DNA from: Pedosphaera sp.
GTDB lineage: Bacteria; Verrucomicrobiota; Verrucomicrobiia; Limisphaerales; SIBH01
Assembly: GCA_009695285.1 (NCBI GenBank)
Contig: SIBH01000008.1
Location: 1 to 35,606, forward strand
Length of the DNA: 35,606 nucleotides
Direction: 5' to 3'
Every line of letters starts with the position of its first letter. Position 1 is the first letter of the stretch. The notes below the pieces were generated by a model, which saw only the letters and a list, made by a program, of their open reading frames with translations, was not told the origin of the DNA and made no database searches. Positions 7,541 to 17,033 of the stretch are shown one piece after another. The translations under genes and the position numbers were made by a program.

Positions 7541-10540
7541 ATGAATCGTTCTGTTCACTCTGTTCTGGCCTTGATGGCGCTGCTCGCCAACGTGGGAGCC
7601 GCGGAACCCGGCCCGGCCGGCGAGGCGCGTTTTCTTTCCCACACCCGCCAACTCATCTTCGAGGGACGACGGAGCGGTGAGGGCTACTTTTCGCCGGATG
7701 GCCAGGTGCTGATTTTCCAAAGCGAACGCGAGCCGGGCAATCCCTTCTACCAGATTTACACGCTCGACCTGGAAAGCGGCGACAGCCGGCGCGTCTCGCC
7801 CGGCACCGGCAAAACGACGTGCGCCTTTTTCCGGCCGGGCCGCGACGAAATCAGCTTTGCCTCCACCCATCTGGACCCGGAGTCCGTCGCCAGGCAAAAA
7901 GCCGAACTGAACTTCCGGGCCACGGGCCAGGAGCGCCGATACTCATGGGACTACGACGAGCAGATGGACATCTTCGTCGCGCGCCGCGACGGCTCGAACG
8001 TGCGCCAACTCACCCGTGCCCCGGGCTACGACGCCGAGTCCGCGTTCTCGCCGGACGGAAAGCTGATTGTCTTTTGCTCGCTGCGGGACGCCTATCCCAC
8101 GAACAAACTTACCGCCGCCGAGCAGCAGCGTCTGGCGACCGACCCGGCCTGGTTCGGCGAAATCCATCTGATGAACGCCGATGGATCAAACATCCGCCGC
8201 CTCACACATACGCCCGGTTATGACGGCGGCCCGTTTTTCTCGCCCGACGGCCAGCGCATCGTCTGGCGGCGCTTCACCGAGAAGGGCGACACGGCGGACG
8301 TGTTCACCATGAAGCTGGACGGCTCCAACCAGCGGCGGCTGACCGATTTCGGCGCGATGTCGTGGGCGCCCTATTTCCATCCCTCGGGGCGATACCTCAT
8401 CTTCACGGCGAACAAACTTGGGTTCGCCAATTTCGAGCTGTTCATCGTGGACGCGGACGGCAGTCGCGAGCCAGTGCGCGTGACGTTCACCGACGGCTTT
8501 GACGGCCTGCCCGTGTTTTCGCCGGACGGGCGGAAGCTGTCCTGGACTTCGAGCCGCACGGAGGACAGCAAATCGCAAATTTTCCTGGCGGACTGGAATC
8601 ACGCGGCTGCACTCGACGCCTTAAAGAAAGCGCCGCACCGGCAGCCGACGGCCGGAGGCAAATTCGCGACCACGCCACCGGGTGATCCGGCGGTGCGCGG
8701 CCGCACGAACGGGCCGCCCACCGGCGCGACCCCGCCCACGCCACCCCACCACCGTTTTTCCGCCGAGATCACCACCAACGACCTGCGTGCGATCGTCTCG
8801 CACCTGGCCTCCGACGAACTGGAAGGCCGCCTCGCCGGCACGCGCGGCGCGGAACTCGCGGCGGATTACATCGCCGCCCAGATGAAGCGCATCGGCCTCC
8901 AGCCGGTGGGCACCAACCAAAACTATTTTCAGAATTATGAGTTCACCGCCGGCGCGCGCGTCCTGACCAATGCCAGCCGCCTCACCGTCTCGCCCACCAC
9001 CGGGATGCCGGTGGAGTTCGCTGTTGAAAACGATTTCCGGCCGCTGGCCTTCACCGCCAACGCGGAAGTGGAAGGCCAGGTGGTTTTCGTCGGCTACGGT
9101 TTGTCGGTGCCCGGCAAGCCCGGCGAAGGTTACGACTCCTACGCCGGAGTCAACGTCTCGAACCGCATCGCGCTCGTCCTCCGCTACGTGCCCGAGCAGG
9201 TGGATCCGAAACGGCGCGCGGAATTGAACCGCTACGCCGGGGTCCGTTACAAGGCCCTGCACGCGCGCGAGCACGGTGCCAAAGGCGTCATCTTCATCAC
9301 CGGCCCGACGTCGCCCAACGCCGGGGAACTGCTCAAGTTGTCGTCCGACAGCAGCCTGGCCGGCTCGGCCATCGCCATCGCCTCGGCCGGCAGCAATGTG
9401 GTGGCCGCGCTGTTCGCCGGTTCCGGACGGAGCCTCGAGAAATTGCAGGCGGCGCTCGACATTGAAAACCCACATGCCGAAAGCGGCATCGTGCTCACCA
9501 ATGTCCGCGTGCGGCTGGCCACGGGCGTCGAGCACATCCGCAAACCCGACCGCAATGTCCTCGGGATGATTCCTCCCGCGCCCAAGGCCGCCGGCCCGGC
9601 CGGCGATGAATTTCTCATGGTGGGCGCGCATTACGATCATCTGGGCCGGGGCGAGGCCGGCGCGATGAACCGCCAGGGCGAGGAAGGGCTGATCCATTAC
9701 GGTGCGGACGACAACGCCTCCGGTGTCGCCACGCTGCTCGAACTGGCCGACGCGCTGCACACCGAGCGCAAGAAAAACCCGGCGGCGTTTCCGAAGGGGG
9801 TGATCTTCGCGGCCTGGGCCGGCGAAGAAATCGGCCTGCTCGGTTCGTCGCGGTTTGCCGAGCATCCGCCGCTGCCGCTGACCAATGTGACGGCCTATTT
9901 GAATTTCGACATGGTCGGCCGGCAGCGCGACAACAAGCTTACGTTGCAGGGCATCGGTTCCTCGCCCGTCTGGACGAAGCTGATCGAGAAGCGGAATGTG
10001 GCGGCCGGCTTTCAACTGACCCTCCAGGACGATCCTTATTTGCCGACCGACACCACGGCCTTCTACCCGAAAGGCATTCCCGTGCTGGCCTTCTTCACCG
10101 GCGGCCATGACGATTACCACCGGCCGACCGACCGGCCGGACACCTTGAACTACGACGGCATCGGGCGAATCGCGAAACTGGCCCGGGGCCTTTTGCTCGA
10201 TCTCGAAACCGCCGTCCGTCCCCAGTATGCCCAGGTGGCACGGAAAGATTCCGGCGGCGGCAGCCGGGAAACACTCCGCGCCTACCTCGGCACCATTCCC
10301 GACTATGCCGCGGAAGTGCAGGGCGTGAAACTGAGCGGCGTGCGCGCGGGTGGCCCGGCGGACAAGGCGGGTCTCAAAGGTGGCGATGTGATTGTGGAAT
10401 TTGGCGGCACGAAGATCGCCAATGTTTACGACTACACCTACGCCATGGACGCCGTGAAGATCGGCAAACCCGTGACGGTCGTCGTGCTCCGCAACGGCCA
10501 GCGCGTCACACTGACCGTGACCCCCGAAGCCCGCAAGTAG
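7541..10540 (+). CDS. TolB-like propeller / M28 aminopeptidase / PDZ fusion protein
   Basis: This 999-residue exported protein has a signal peptide at residues 1-21. A PD40/TolB-like beta-propeller spans about 40-355, with repeated 'FSPDG' motifs and blades ending like 'MNADGSNIRRLTH'. A Pro-rich linker (370-405) follows. The M28 zinc peptidase with an inserted PA-type region covers about 406-890. Its metal and catalytic residues are all visible: H697 (HYDHLG), D723/D724 (GADDNASG), E762-E763 (AGEEIG), D790 (NFDMVG) and H856 or H860 in 'GGHDDYHRPTD'. A PDZ domain (about 905-995, 'AGGPADKAGLKGGDVI') ends the protein. M28 enzymes are usually aminopeptidases. The propeller may gate or present substrates and the PDZ may bind peptide ends; both roles are inferred. 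The stop is one base from the stop of the converging gene. Confidence 0.9.
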   Translation: MNRSVHSVLALMALLANVGAAEPGPAGEARFLSHTRQLIFEGRRSGEGYFSPDGQVLIFQSEREPGNPFYQIYTLDLESGDSRRVSPGTGKTTCAFFRPGRDEISFASTHLDPESVARQKAELNFRATGQERRYSWDYDEQMDIFVARRDGSNVRQLTRAPGYDAESAFSPDGKLIVFCSLRDAYPTNKLTAAEQQRLATDPAWFGEIHLMNADGSNIRRLTHTPGYDGGPFFSPDGQRIVWRRFTEKGDTADVFTMKLDGSNQRRLTDFGAMSWAPYFHPSGRYLIFTANKLGFANFELFIVDADGSREPVRVTFTDGFDGLPVFSPDGRKLSWTSSRTEDSKSQIFLADWNHAAALDALKKAPHRQPTAGGKFATTPPGDPAVRGRTNGPPTGATPPTPPHHRFSAEITTNDLRAIVSHLASDELEGRLAGTRGAELAADYIAAQMKRIGLQPVGTNQNYFQNYEFTAGARVLTNASRLTVSPTTGMPVEFAVENDFRPLAFTANAEVEGQVVFVGYGLSVPGKPGEGYDSYAGVNVSNRIALVLRYVPEQVDPKRRAELNRYAGVRYKALHAREHGAKGVIFITGPTSPNAGELLKLSSDSSLAGSAIAIASAGSNVVAALFAGSGRSLEKLQAALDIENPHAESGIVLTNVRVRLATGVEHIRKPDRNVLGMIPPAPKAAGPAGDEFLMVGAHYDHLGRGEAGAMNRQGEEGLIHYGADDNASGVATLLELADALHTERKKNPAAFPKGVIFAAWAGEEIGLLGSSRFAEHPPLPLTNVTAYLNFDMVGRQRDNKLTLQGIGSSPVWTKLIEKRNVAAGFQLTLQDDPYLPTDTTAFYPKGIPVLAFFTGGHDDYHRPTDRPDTLNYDGIGRIAKLARGLLLDLETAVRPQYAQVARKDSGGGSRETLRAYLGTIPDYAAEVQGVKLSGVRAGGPADKAGLKGGDVIVEFGGTKIANVYDYTYAMDAVKIGKPVTVVVLRNGQRVTLTVTPEARK

Positions 10541-10541
10541 G

Positions 10542-13500
10542 CTATTCGTCCCGCAACGGTATTGGCACCGGAGCTGGCACGGGGAAGCCGCTCTTCGGCC
10601 GGAAGACCGGACGGATTTGCACTTTGAACGTGCCGAGATCGAAGGGCGCATCAGGTTTTCCCTGAGTCGAAGGCGGCACGGTGACAGCCGCGTAATGATT
10701 GCCAATGGATGAGTAATTGTTCTCCCCCCCCGCCGGATCGGTAAAATTCATCGACAAGGAGTAAGTGCCCGGCTCGACACCCTCCACGCGAAATGTTCCG
10801 TTGGTTTCGAACAGCAGTGTGTAACTGCGCTGGGCGTGCCGGATCGCGAGCCCTTCCGGCGAGCGCCAATAATCGGCGACCCGGCGGTTGTGTTCGGCCA
10901 TCTGCTTCTGCCGTTCTTCCTCGGTGACCGCGTTCTGAAAGTTCATCACCGGATAGGACGGTCCGGCTTGCGTGACCATGGTTAGTGTTTGCTGATCACG
11001 CCGCCAATCCACACCCCGTGCATTGCCCGTGCTGGATTCCACCTGTCCGATGACCTGCCGCCCCGTGCCGCCAATCAGGATTTCGGTAGTTTCCCCCGGC
11101 TTGACCGTCACCTGGCGGGCGTGACTTGTGGCCATCCGGCTGTTTTTCCGGTCATTCCGCTTGAATTCGAGATGCACCTTGCGCTCGCCGGGCGGCACCC
11201 GGTCAAAGACATAGGCGCCGGCCTCGTCCGGATCAGCCTTCAGATAAAGCCAGACCGGCGCAACCGTGCGGCCACCATCGCCCTGCTGAAAATCCGGATT
11301 CTGGAGACGCACGACCGCATTCGGATCCAACTGACCGACACGCACCACCCCTTTGATCCGGCCCCACGGCTGCAGCACGATTTTACCTACCTTCAACAAA
11401 TTCGTCGCGTGCAGCTCGGCGTAGCCCACCGGAGCCGAGGCCAGCACGGTGTGCGGATCGAGCCGGGGCTGAAATTCGAAATACCCTTTTGCGTCAGTCC
11501 GCACGTGCTCGCCATAGTTGTTGACGCGGCGCAACTCGCCGGGCCGGTCCATGTAGAAATATTCGTTCACGTCCACCAAGGCCATGGTCGCGCCCACCAC
11601 GGGCCGTCCGTCCGGCATTTCCACAATGCCGGAAGGGCCTTTGCCCCTTTTCAACACAAAGTCGTTCGTGCTGATCCCTGCCTTGGTCACAATCTGGGCC
11701 GCTTGCGGGAGGTAGCCCGGTGCCTCGACCAGGATTTGCTGCCGATCTCCGTTTCCGTTCGAGTAGTCGAGGCGCATGGAATATTCGCCATTGCGGCCGC
11801 GGACGGGGTTGTATCGCTCCCAGCGCGTTGACTCGCCAGGGTTGTAGGCAAAACCGCGGATGATGGAAAATTCCGGCAGCGGCTTTCTGGTGTCCGCGTC
11901 GATCACCCGTCCGATCACCCGGGACATTTTCTGAATGTTGAATGTGTATTCCGTGATCTCACCCGAGAGCGAGGCGTTCAACGCGGCGTGGTTCGCCGCA
12001 GACACGGTGAAGGTCAGGCCACCCTCCGGGAGCATGTCCCAGGTCACAAGTCCGTTCGTGTCAGCCACGCCCTGCCATTGCACCAGACGCGTGTTGTTCC
12101 ACGAATCCAGATGCACACGGGCGCGCGGCACGGGCTGCTGGTATTGATCGAGCACGCGCCCACGAAATGTCCGCGCCTTGGTCAGCGTCATGGCCACAAG
12201 ATTTTCCGGCCAGCGCACCGGACCGCCCCCCCATAAATTCCGGGGCAGCCCGTCCAGGCCGGGCGGGATGGAATCGTCCAGATCCCCGGGTGTGAAATTC
12301 CGCGGAGTCAAACCGGTCGCCGGCAGCGGCCGGACCATCACATTGGCCATGCGTGGCGCAAAACCCCGGGCCATCACCGCCACCGAAAGTTGCGTCGCCT
12401 CCGGCACCATGAACGATGCCCGTCCCTTGGCGTCAGTTCTGAAGGACGGCAGGATTGCGCCGTTCTGGTGATCCTGCACGCGGATCTCGGCCCCGGCTAC
12501 CGGTTGACCGGCCTCATCCTTCGCCATCACCAGCACCCGGATCGAGGGCAGCAGAATCGTCTCCGTCCTGCCCGCCAGCAAATCCTCGCGGGCCGTGGCG
12601 AGCGTATTGGTCTCGGCGGATGCCCCCGGCGTGTAGGTCGCGGCGCGGAACTCCGGATGGTAGAACTCGAAGATAAATTTACCGAACTCCGGCGGCAACG
12701 TGCTGCATTGCCACTGGCCGGCGGCGTCCGTGAACACGGCCTCATGGTCGGTGCGGGTGTATTCGCGCGCGGAGGTCTTTTCTATTCTGGCGGCGATGAC
12801 CTTCACGCCGGAAACGGGTTTGCCATCCGTCCCCTTCACCAGTCCGCCGACGCGCACGCCCGGTTCGAGACGGGCCTGGACTTCACGCGCAAACGCACCG
12901 GTGCCGGTCTTCGCCCCGCGGACCTGTGCAGGCACATGCCCCGGCGCGCGCACCTGAAGAATATAGGAATGCGTCTGCTGCGGAGGATAAGGCAGCCGCA
13001 ACACGCCGTCCGCGTCCGCCTTCACCTCGCCAAAATAAAACGGCGCCTGATCGTCGGCGATGGTCAAAGCAGCCGTGGCACCGGCCAGCAACTGCCCGCT
13101 GCTGGAATCCATCGCCCGGATCACCAGAATATCCCGGAAGTCGCTGGTGTCAGAGCCCAGCGCGCGTTTCACCACCTTGCGCGTGGTGTCCATCGGCACC
13201 AGCGGCGCGGGTACCCCCTGCTCCAGCGTCAGCGCGACCAGCAGCGGCGTGGCCCGGCTGAACAGCGAAACCCATTCCACGCCCGCGATCTCCCGGCCGG
13301 GCAGCGGATTGTCAAACGCCGTGTGAAACCAGCGCCCGCGATCGCCTTCCTCCCCGGCCTGGTCGGAATTCGGATCGAGCAGCCCGGATTTTTTTTCGCC
13401 CTTCTCGCGGGTCAGGCTCCGGGCATGGAGCCCGTAGGCCAGCCGCCATGCGCGTCGCTCGCCATTCGCGTAAAGCAGGACTAGCTCCGCCAGCGGCACG

Positions 13501-13862
13501 CCGTCCTTGTCCGAGTGATCCGCGCCGTGCAGCACATGCAACCGCGCCGCCTTGCGCCCCACCGCGAGGCCCGCCACGCGCGTTGGAAAAAAATCCCCGC
13601 GCCGCGCCGCATCTAGGCCCGTCACCGCGACCGGTTCACCGGGGCGGAACGGGACGCCGCCGTTGGTCAGCGCGCGCTGCGGCAAGGCCGGCCAGAGCGG
13701 CGCGGGCGGCGCGATGGCGGCGCCGGGCGGCGTGAGATCAACGGGGAAAAACGCCGCGCGGCCCGGCACGGGCGCGACCAGCATCCACAGGCTGGCCAGC
13801 AGCAAGGCCAGGAGCGGACGCTTGCCGCGCCGTCGGATGGTCCATGCCGGATGTTGTTTCAT
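10542..13862 (-). CDS. Large exported protein with carboxypeptidase-regulatory (transthyretin-like) repeats
   Basis: The 1106-residue product has a signal peptide (hydrophobic stretch ending near VPGRAAFF). An N-terminal beta-sandwich of about 170 residues carries 'GVPFRPGE', 'VAGLAVGRKAARLHVLHGA' and 'VLLYANGERR', a pattern I associate with Verrucomicrobia exported proteins. From about residue 245 onward there are at least six repeats of the carboxypeptidase-regulatory or transthyretin-like type. Each opens like 'VLDQYQQPVPRARV' or 'VEMPDGRPVVGATM' and is followed by 'TDAKGRASF' or 'TDAKGYFEF'. No peptidase domain is present, so it is probably a structural or binding protein of the envelope or surface. 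It converges on the M28 fusion gene with a one-base gap, leaving no room for a separate terminator between them. Confidence 0.85.
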   Translation of the reverse strand: MKQHPAWTIRRRGKRPLLALLLASLWMLVAPVPGRAAFFPVDLTPPGAAIAPPAPLWPALPQRALTNGGVPFRPGEPVAVTGLDAARRGDFFPTRVAGLAVGRKAARLHVLHGADHSDKDGVPLAELVLLYANGERRAWRLAYGLHARSLTREKGEKKSGLLDPNSDQAGEEGDRGRWFHTAFDNPLPGREIAGVEWVSLFSRATPLLVALTLEQGVPAPLVPMDTTRKVVKRALGSDTSDFRDILVIRAMDSSSGQLLAGATAALTIADDQAPFYFGEVKADADGVLRLPYPPQQTHSYILQVRAPGHVPAQVRGAKTGTGAFAREVQARLEPGVRVGGLVKGTDGKPVSGVKVIAARIEKTSAREYTRTDHEAVFTDAAGQWQCSTLPPEFGKFIFEFYHPEFRAATYTPGASAETNTLATAREDLLAGRTETILLPSIRVLVMAKDEAGQPVAGAEIRVQDHQNGAILPSFRTDAKGRASFMVPEATQLSVAVMARGFAPRMANVMVRPLPATGLTPRNFTPGDLDDSIPPGLDGLPRNLWGGGPVRWPENLVAMTLTKARTFRGRVLDQYQQPVPRARVHLDSWNNTRLVQWQGVADTNGLVTWDMLPEGGLTFTVSAANHAALNASLSGEITEYTFNIQKMSRVIGRVIDADTRKPLPEFSIIRGFAYNPGESTRWERYNPVRGRNGEYSMRLDYSNGNGDRQQILVEAPGYLPQAAQIVTKAGISTNDFVLKRGKGPSGIVEMPDGRPVVGATMALVDVNEYFYMDRPGELRRVNNYGEHVRTDAKGYFEFQPRLDPHTVLASAPVGYAELHATNLLKVGKIVLQPWGRIKGVVRVGQLDPNAVVRLQNPDFQQGDGGRTVAPVWLYLKADPDEAGAYVFDRVPPGERKVHLEFKRNDRKNSRMATSHARQVTVKPGETTEILIGGTGRQVIGQVESSTGNARGVDWRRDQQTLTMVTQAGPSYPVMNFQNAVTEEERQKQMAEHNRRVADYWRSPEGLAIRHAQRSYTLLFETNGTFRVEGVEPGTYSLSMNFTDPAGGENNYSSIGNHYAAVTVPPSTQGKPDAPFDLGTFKVQIRPVFRPKSGFPVPAPVPIPLRDE

Positions 13863-14127
13863 TTGCTGCTGATGCTCATTCCCAAGGCCGGCCTGGCTGG
13901 CGCGGGTGAAGGCAACCGCACGCTAAGTGCGCTGGTCCGGATTTCCAATCACAAACCCCGGCGGGCGCGCGAAATTTTTTGTTGGACGAAACCTGGCCGG
14001 TTTTGCTGCCAAACTTTTTCCGCCCGCCGGAGATTTCTTTTCTCGATCGACCAGTTTGAATTTGCCAAGGCGCGGCGGTTTCTAAAAACTCGCTTGCAGT
14101 AAACCGTCCTTGGAAAAAACTTGCGCC

Positions 14128-16257
14128 ATGTTCCGAATTGAACCGCCCCGCCGCCCCGCCGCCGCCGCGCTCGCGCTGCTGCTCGCCCTGACGTGGCCGG
14201 CCACCGCGAAAGAGCCGGCCGCCGCCGCGCCCGCGTTCTCCATTCCCGGCGGCGTTTTTACCAACCACCCCACTGTCGCGCTCACGGCCACGCCGCCCGG
14301 CGCGGCGGTCCGATACACGCTCGACGGCTCCGAGCCGGGAGCCGCCTCCCCGATCTACACCCGCCCGCTCGCCATCACCAATTCGCTGATCCTCCGCGCC
14401 CGCGTGTTGGCCAAGGACGCGCCCCCCGGCCCGGTCCGTTCGCAATCCTACGTGCTGCTCGCGGACGACCTGCTCGATTTCAATTCCAACCTTCCGCTCG
14501 TCATCATCAACACCTTCGGCCCCGAAATTCCACACGAGGAAAAAGCCGCCGTCAGCACGCGCTTCATCGACCCCAGGAACGGCCACGCCACGCCACTCGG
14601 CGCGGCGGACTTCGACGGGCGCGCCCATCTCAACATCCGGGGCCGCGCCTCGCTGCGTTATCCGAAGCGTTCCTACACGGTCAAAATCCTGGCGGAAAAC
14701 GACGACGCCGCGAAGGCACCCATCCTCGGCCTAGCCCCGGAATCCGACTGGATTCTCTACGCGCCGTTTCCCGACAAGACGCTGCTGCGCGACGTGCTCG
14801 CCTACGAAATGAGCAACCAGCTCGGCCGCTGGGCGCCACGCACGAGATTCGTGGAGGTGTTCGTGAACGAGTCCGGCGCGAAACTTTCCCGACGCGATTA
14901 CGTCGGCGTCTATGTCTTCGAGGAAAAGGTGAAGCGCGACCTCAACCGCGTGCCCTTGAAAAAACTCGATCCCGCCGACCACGCCGAGCCGGAGATCACC
15001 GGTGGCTACCTTTTCAAAAAGGACCACACGGACCGCGGCGACATGGGGCCGGTGACGCTGGGCGGTTTCCCCTCGTATCAGGGCGCGATCACCAACAACC
15101 GCGTCGGCTTCCCCACCGGCCCCGGCGGTTTTCCCGGCGACCCGGCCGGGTTTCTGCCGCCCTACAAAATCCCCGTGCGCACCAACAAGCTGATCGTGTT
15201 CGACGGCGTCCCGGGCCTCTCGACCGGGGTCCGGCCGGTCCGCGAGTGGCCCGGCCCGCTCGTGACCAATCACCTCGGCGGGGCGGCGCGGCGCGGGCCA
15301 AGTTCGCCCCGGCCCGCTCCCGGCCCGGACAATGAAGAGGCCCTGCCGCCGGGCGAGCCGGTCCGGGAATTTCTCCGCACCGCGCGGACCAACCAGTTTT
15401 TCTTCGTTGATCCCGAGCCGGACGAAATCACCGGCGTGCAGCGCGGCTGGCTGCAGCATCATCTCAACCGCACCGAGGCCGCGCTCCACGGCGACGACTT
15501 CACCGACCCGGCGAAAGGTTATGCCGCCTTTCTCGACGCCGATTCGTTCATCGACTACCACCTGCTCGCCGAGGTCACGAAGAACGCGGACGCCTTCCGC
15601 TTCAGCACTTTTTTCCACAAGGATCGCGGCGGCAAAATCAAGATGGGGCCGCTCTGGGACTGGAACCTGAGCTTCGGCAACTGCAACGGCAAGCAGGCTT
15701 GGCAGCCCGAATACTGGCTCTGGCCGCAGCTCAACGACACGGAATACGTCTGGTTCCGCCGCCTCTTCGACGATCGAGACTTCGCGCAGAAATATGTCGA
15801 TCGCTGGACAGAACTGCGCGGCACCGTTTTCTCCACCACCAATTTGCTGGCCCGCGTCGATCAGATCGCCGCTGAGCTGCGCGGGCCGCAGGCGCGCAAT
15901 TTTCAGCGCTGGCCCATTCTCGGCCTGAACGTGAACCCGAACTACTTCGTCGGCGAAACCTACGAGGAGGAGCTGCAATGGATGAAAAACTGGACGGCGG
16001 CCCGCCTCGCGTGGATCGACCAGCAATTCGTCGCCCCGCCCGTCGCCGCCAAAGCCGGGGACGGCCAGATCGCGCTCACCGCCGCCGCTGGCGCCATTTA
16101 CTACACCCTCAACGGCACCGATCCGCGCGCGCCCGGCGGCGGCGTGGCCCCAAAGGCGTTGACCTACGAAGGCCCGATCAAACTCAACGACCGTCTCACC
16201 GCGCGCGTCCTCCAGCAGACCAATCGTTGGAGCGGCCCGATCATGCTGGGCAAATAG
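14128..16257 (+). CDS. Exported CotH-like kinase with N- and C-terminal chitobiase-type repeats
   Basis: From the ATG at 14128 the product has 709 residues; a TTG at 14110 would add six. A signal peptide covers about 1-27. A chitobiase/HEX_C-type repeat at about 48-93 ('VRYTLDGSEPGAASPIYTRP') is matched by a second at about 645-705 ('IYYTLNGTDPRAPG'). Between them lies a CotH-like domain with 'LNIRGRASLRYPKRSYTVK', 'DKTLLRDVLAYEMSNQLG', 'VYVFEEKVKRD' and the active-site-like 'PLWDWNLSFG' (D511-W-N513). CotH in Bacillus phosphorylates spore-coat proteins; a role here in modifying exported proteins is inferred. A Gly/Pro-rich insertion of about 120 residues (301-422) splits the kinase domain and is unusual. 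A divergent gap of 265 bases separates it from the previous gene. Confidence 0.85.
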   Translation: MFRIEPPRRPAAAALALLLALTWPATAKEPAAAAPAFSIPGGVFTNHPTVALTATPPGAAVRYTLDGSEPGAASPIYTRPLAITNSLILRARVLAKDAPPGPVRSQSYVLLADDLLDFNSNLPLVIINTFGPEIPHEEKAAVSTRFIDPRNGHATPLGAADFDGRAHLNIRGRASLRYPKRSYTVKILAENDDAAKAPILGLAPESDWILYAPFPDKTLLRDVLAYEMSNQLGRWAPRTRFVEVFVNESGAKLSRRDYVGVYVFEEKVKRDLNRVPLKKLDPADHAEPEITGGYLFKKDHTDRGDMGPVTLGGFPSYQGAITNNRVGFPTGPGGFPGDPAGFLPPYKIPVRTNKLIVFDGVPGLSTGVRPVREWPGPLVTNHLGGAARRGPSSPRPAPGPDNEEALPPGEPVREFLRTARTNQFFFVDPEPDEITGVQRGWLQHHLNRTEAALHGDDFTDPAKGYAAFLDADSFIDYHLLAEVTKNADAFRFSTFFHKDRGGKIKMGPLWDWNLSFGNCNGKQAWQPEYWLWPQLNDTEYVWFRRLFDDRDFAQKYVDRWTELRGTVFSTTNLLARVDQIAAELRGPQARNFQRWPILGLNVNPNYFVGETYEEELQWMKNWTAARLAWIDQQFVAPPVAAKAGDGQIALTAAAGAIYYTLNGTDPRAPGGGVAPKALTYEGPIKLNDRLTARVLQQTNRWSGPIMLGK

Positions 16258-16297
16258 AAGCCGGCCAAATCTCGGAGGCCCATGAGCCGACGCGTGA

Positions 16298-16408
16298 CCC
16301 GGAACGTCGGCTTCAGTCAGCAGCAGGCGGCGAAGTTCGAGCGGGATGGAATCTCCAGAAGGTTTCCTGTGACCGGAAATCTCTGCCGGCTGAAGCCGGC
16401 GTTCCGGG
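16298..16408. repeat. Inverted pair of palindromic intergenic repeats
   Basis: A 26-base sequence at 16298-16323 returns inverted at 16383-16408 with about three mismatches, separated by 59 bases. Each copy contains a core like GGCTGAAGCC, and the right copy also holds a short palindrome (GCCGGCTGAAGCCGGC). This resembles paired REP/BIME-type elements. It lies between the CotH gene and the converging response-regulator gene, where it could form a stem that ends both transcripts. Confidence 0.6.
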
Positions 16409-16465
16409 CCGGCCTGTCTCTCCCCTACGCTCCGGTCAGAAATGCAGGCTAGTGGAAAACGCTGC

Positions 16466-16929
16466 CTAACTCGTCACGAGTTTCAGCGAGGATGGGACGG
16501 GCGGTGCGGGCGGTGCCGGCAGCCCGCCCTGTCTAGCTTTGCGTTCGTCCAGGGCGGCGCGAATGGCGGTGAAAAGAGGAACCGCCCCGTCATTTTTGTC
16601 GATGACCGCAAACACGCCCATGGCCTTGGCCCGCATTTCCACCTCGGTTTGGTGTTCGCGGAATAAATGATCACAGCGGTGTCGGCTTCAGGATAGCGCA
16701 GGCGCAGCAGGCTCAACACGGCGAAGCCATCCGTCAGGCCGGTCGGGTCATCATCAAACAAGGTCAGGTCCAGCACCACCAAGTCCGGCATCCGGGTCCG
16801 CATCGCGTGCAGGGCCTCGGCGACTTTGCTGGCGCCGGTGACTTCATACCCGTCGGCCGTCAACCGCGACCGCAGGAGGATCATAACCAGGGCGGTGTCT
16901 TCGACGATTAAGATGTGTTCGTTGCTCAT
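16466..16929 (-). pseudogene. Response regulator receiver protein with a frameshift
   Basis: The frame starts at ATG 16929 and encodes a stand-alone receiver domain: acidic pair E10-D11 ('ILIVEDTALV'), phosphoacceptor D54 ('LVVLDLTLFDD') and 'VIIYSANT'. Around 16644-16655 the frame slips. Continuing in the original frame gives an implausible Arg/Pro/Cys-rich tail ending at 16483. The shifted frame restores 'EVEMRAKAMGVFAVIDKND' (with the conserved Lys) and 'FTAIRAALDERKA' and ends at a stop at 16466-16468. A single missing base explains this. The ATG overlaps a TGA as ATGA, so the gene was once coupled to an upstream cistron, most likely a sensor kinase. Function, if active, would be phosphorelay signalling. 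Confidence 0.8.
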
Positions 16930-17033
16930 GACAAGTTCAACAACTCATCGGCAGGCGGGGCGGCGGGCTGGAGCGGTTTCTGAAGCTCGCGGCGGGCCAC
17001 GACCTTGGCTTCGAGGGGGGCGATCCGCCCCGG
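16926..17033 (-). other. Open 35-codon stretch after the desaturase stop, ending in ATGA with the response regulator
   Basis: Directly after the desaturase TGA (17034-17036) the same frame stays open for 35 codons ('PGRIAPLEAKVVARRELQ' through 'PPADELLNLS') and ends at TGA 16926-16928, which overlaps the response-regulator ATG. Third positions are mostly G or C, as in real genes here. It may be the remnant 3' end of a lost upstream gene such as a histidine kinase, or a C-terminal extension of the desaturase cut off by a new TGA. Confidence 0.45.

Noticed and set aside
8621-10705. Long minus-strand open frame opposite the M28 fusion gene
   Set aside because: Antisense shadow with no domain; the plus strand has all the peptidase motifs in order.
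13851-14102. Open frame containing 'GAGEGNRTL', which resembles spurious proteins read from the reverse of tRNA 3' ends
   Set aside because: On the opposite strand there is a CCA-ending acceptor-like piece, but no T-loop (TTCGA-type) or the rest of a tRNA, so neither a tRNA nor an att-like tRNA fragment can be supported.
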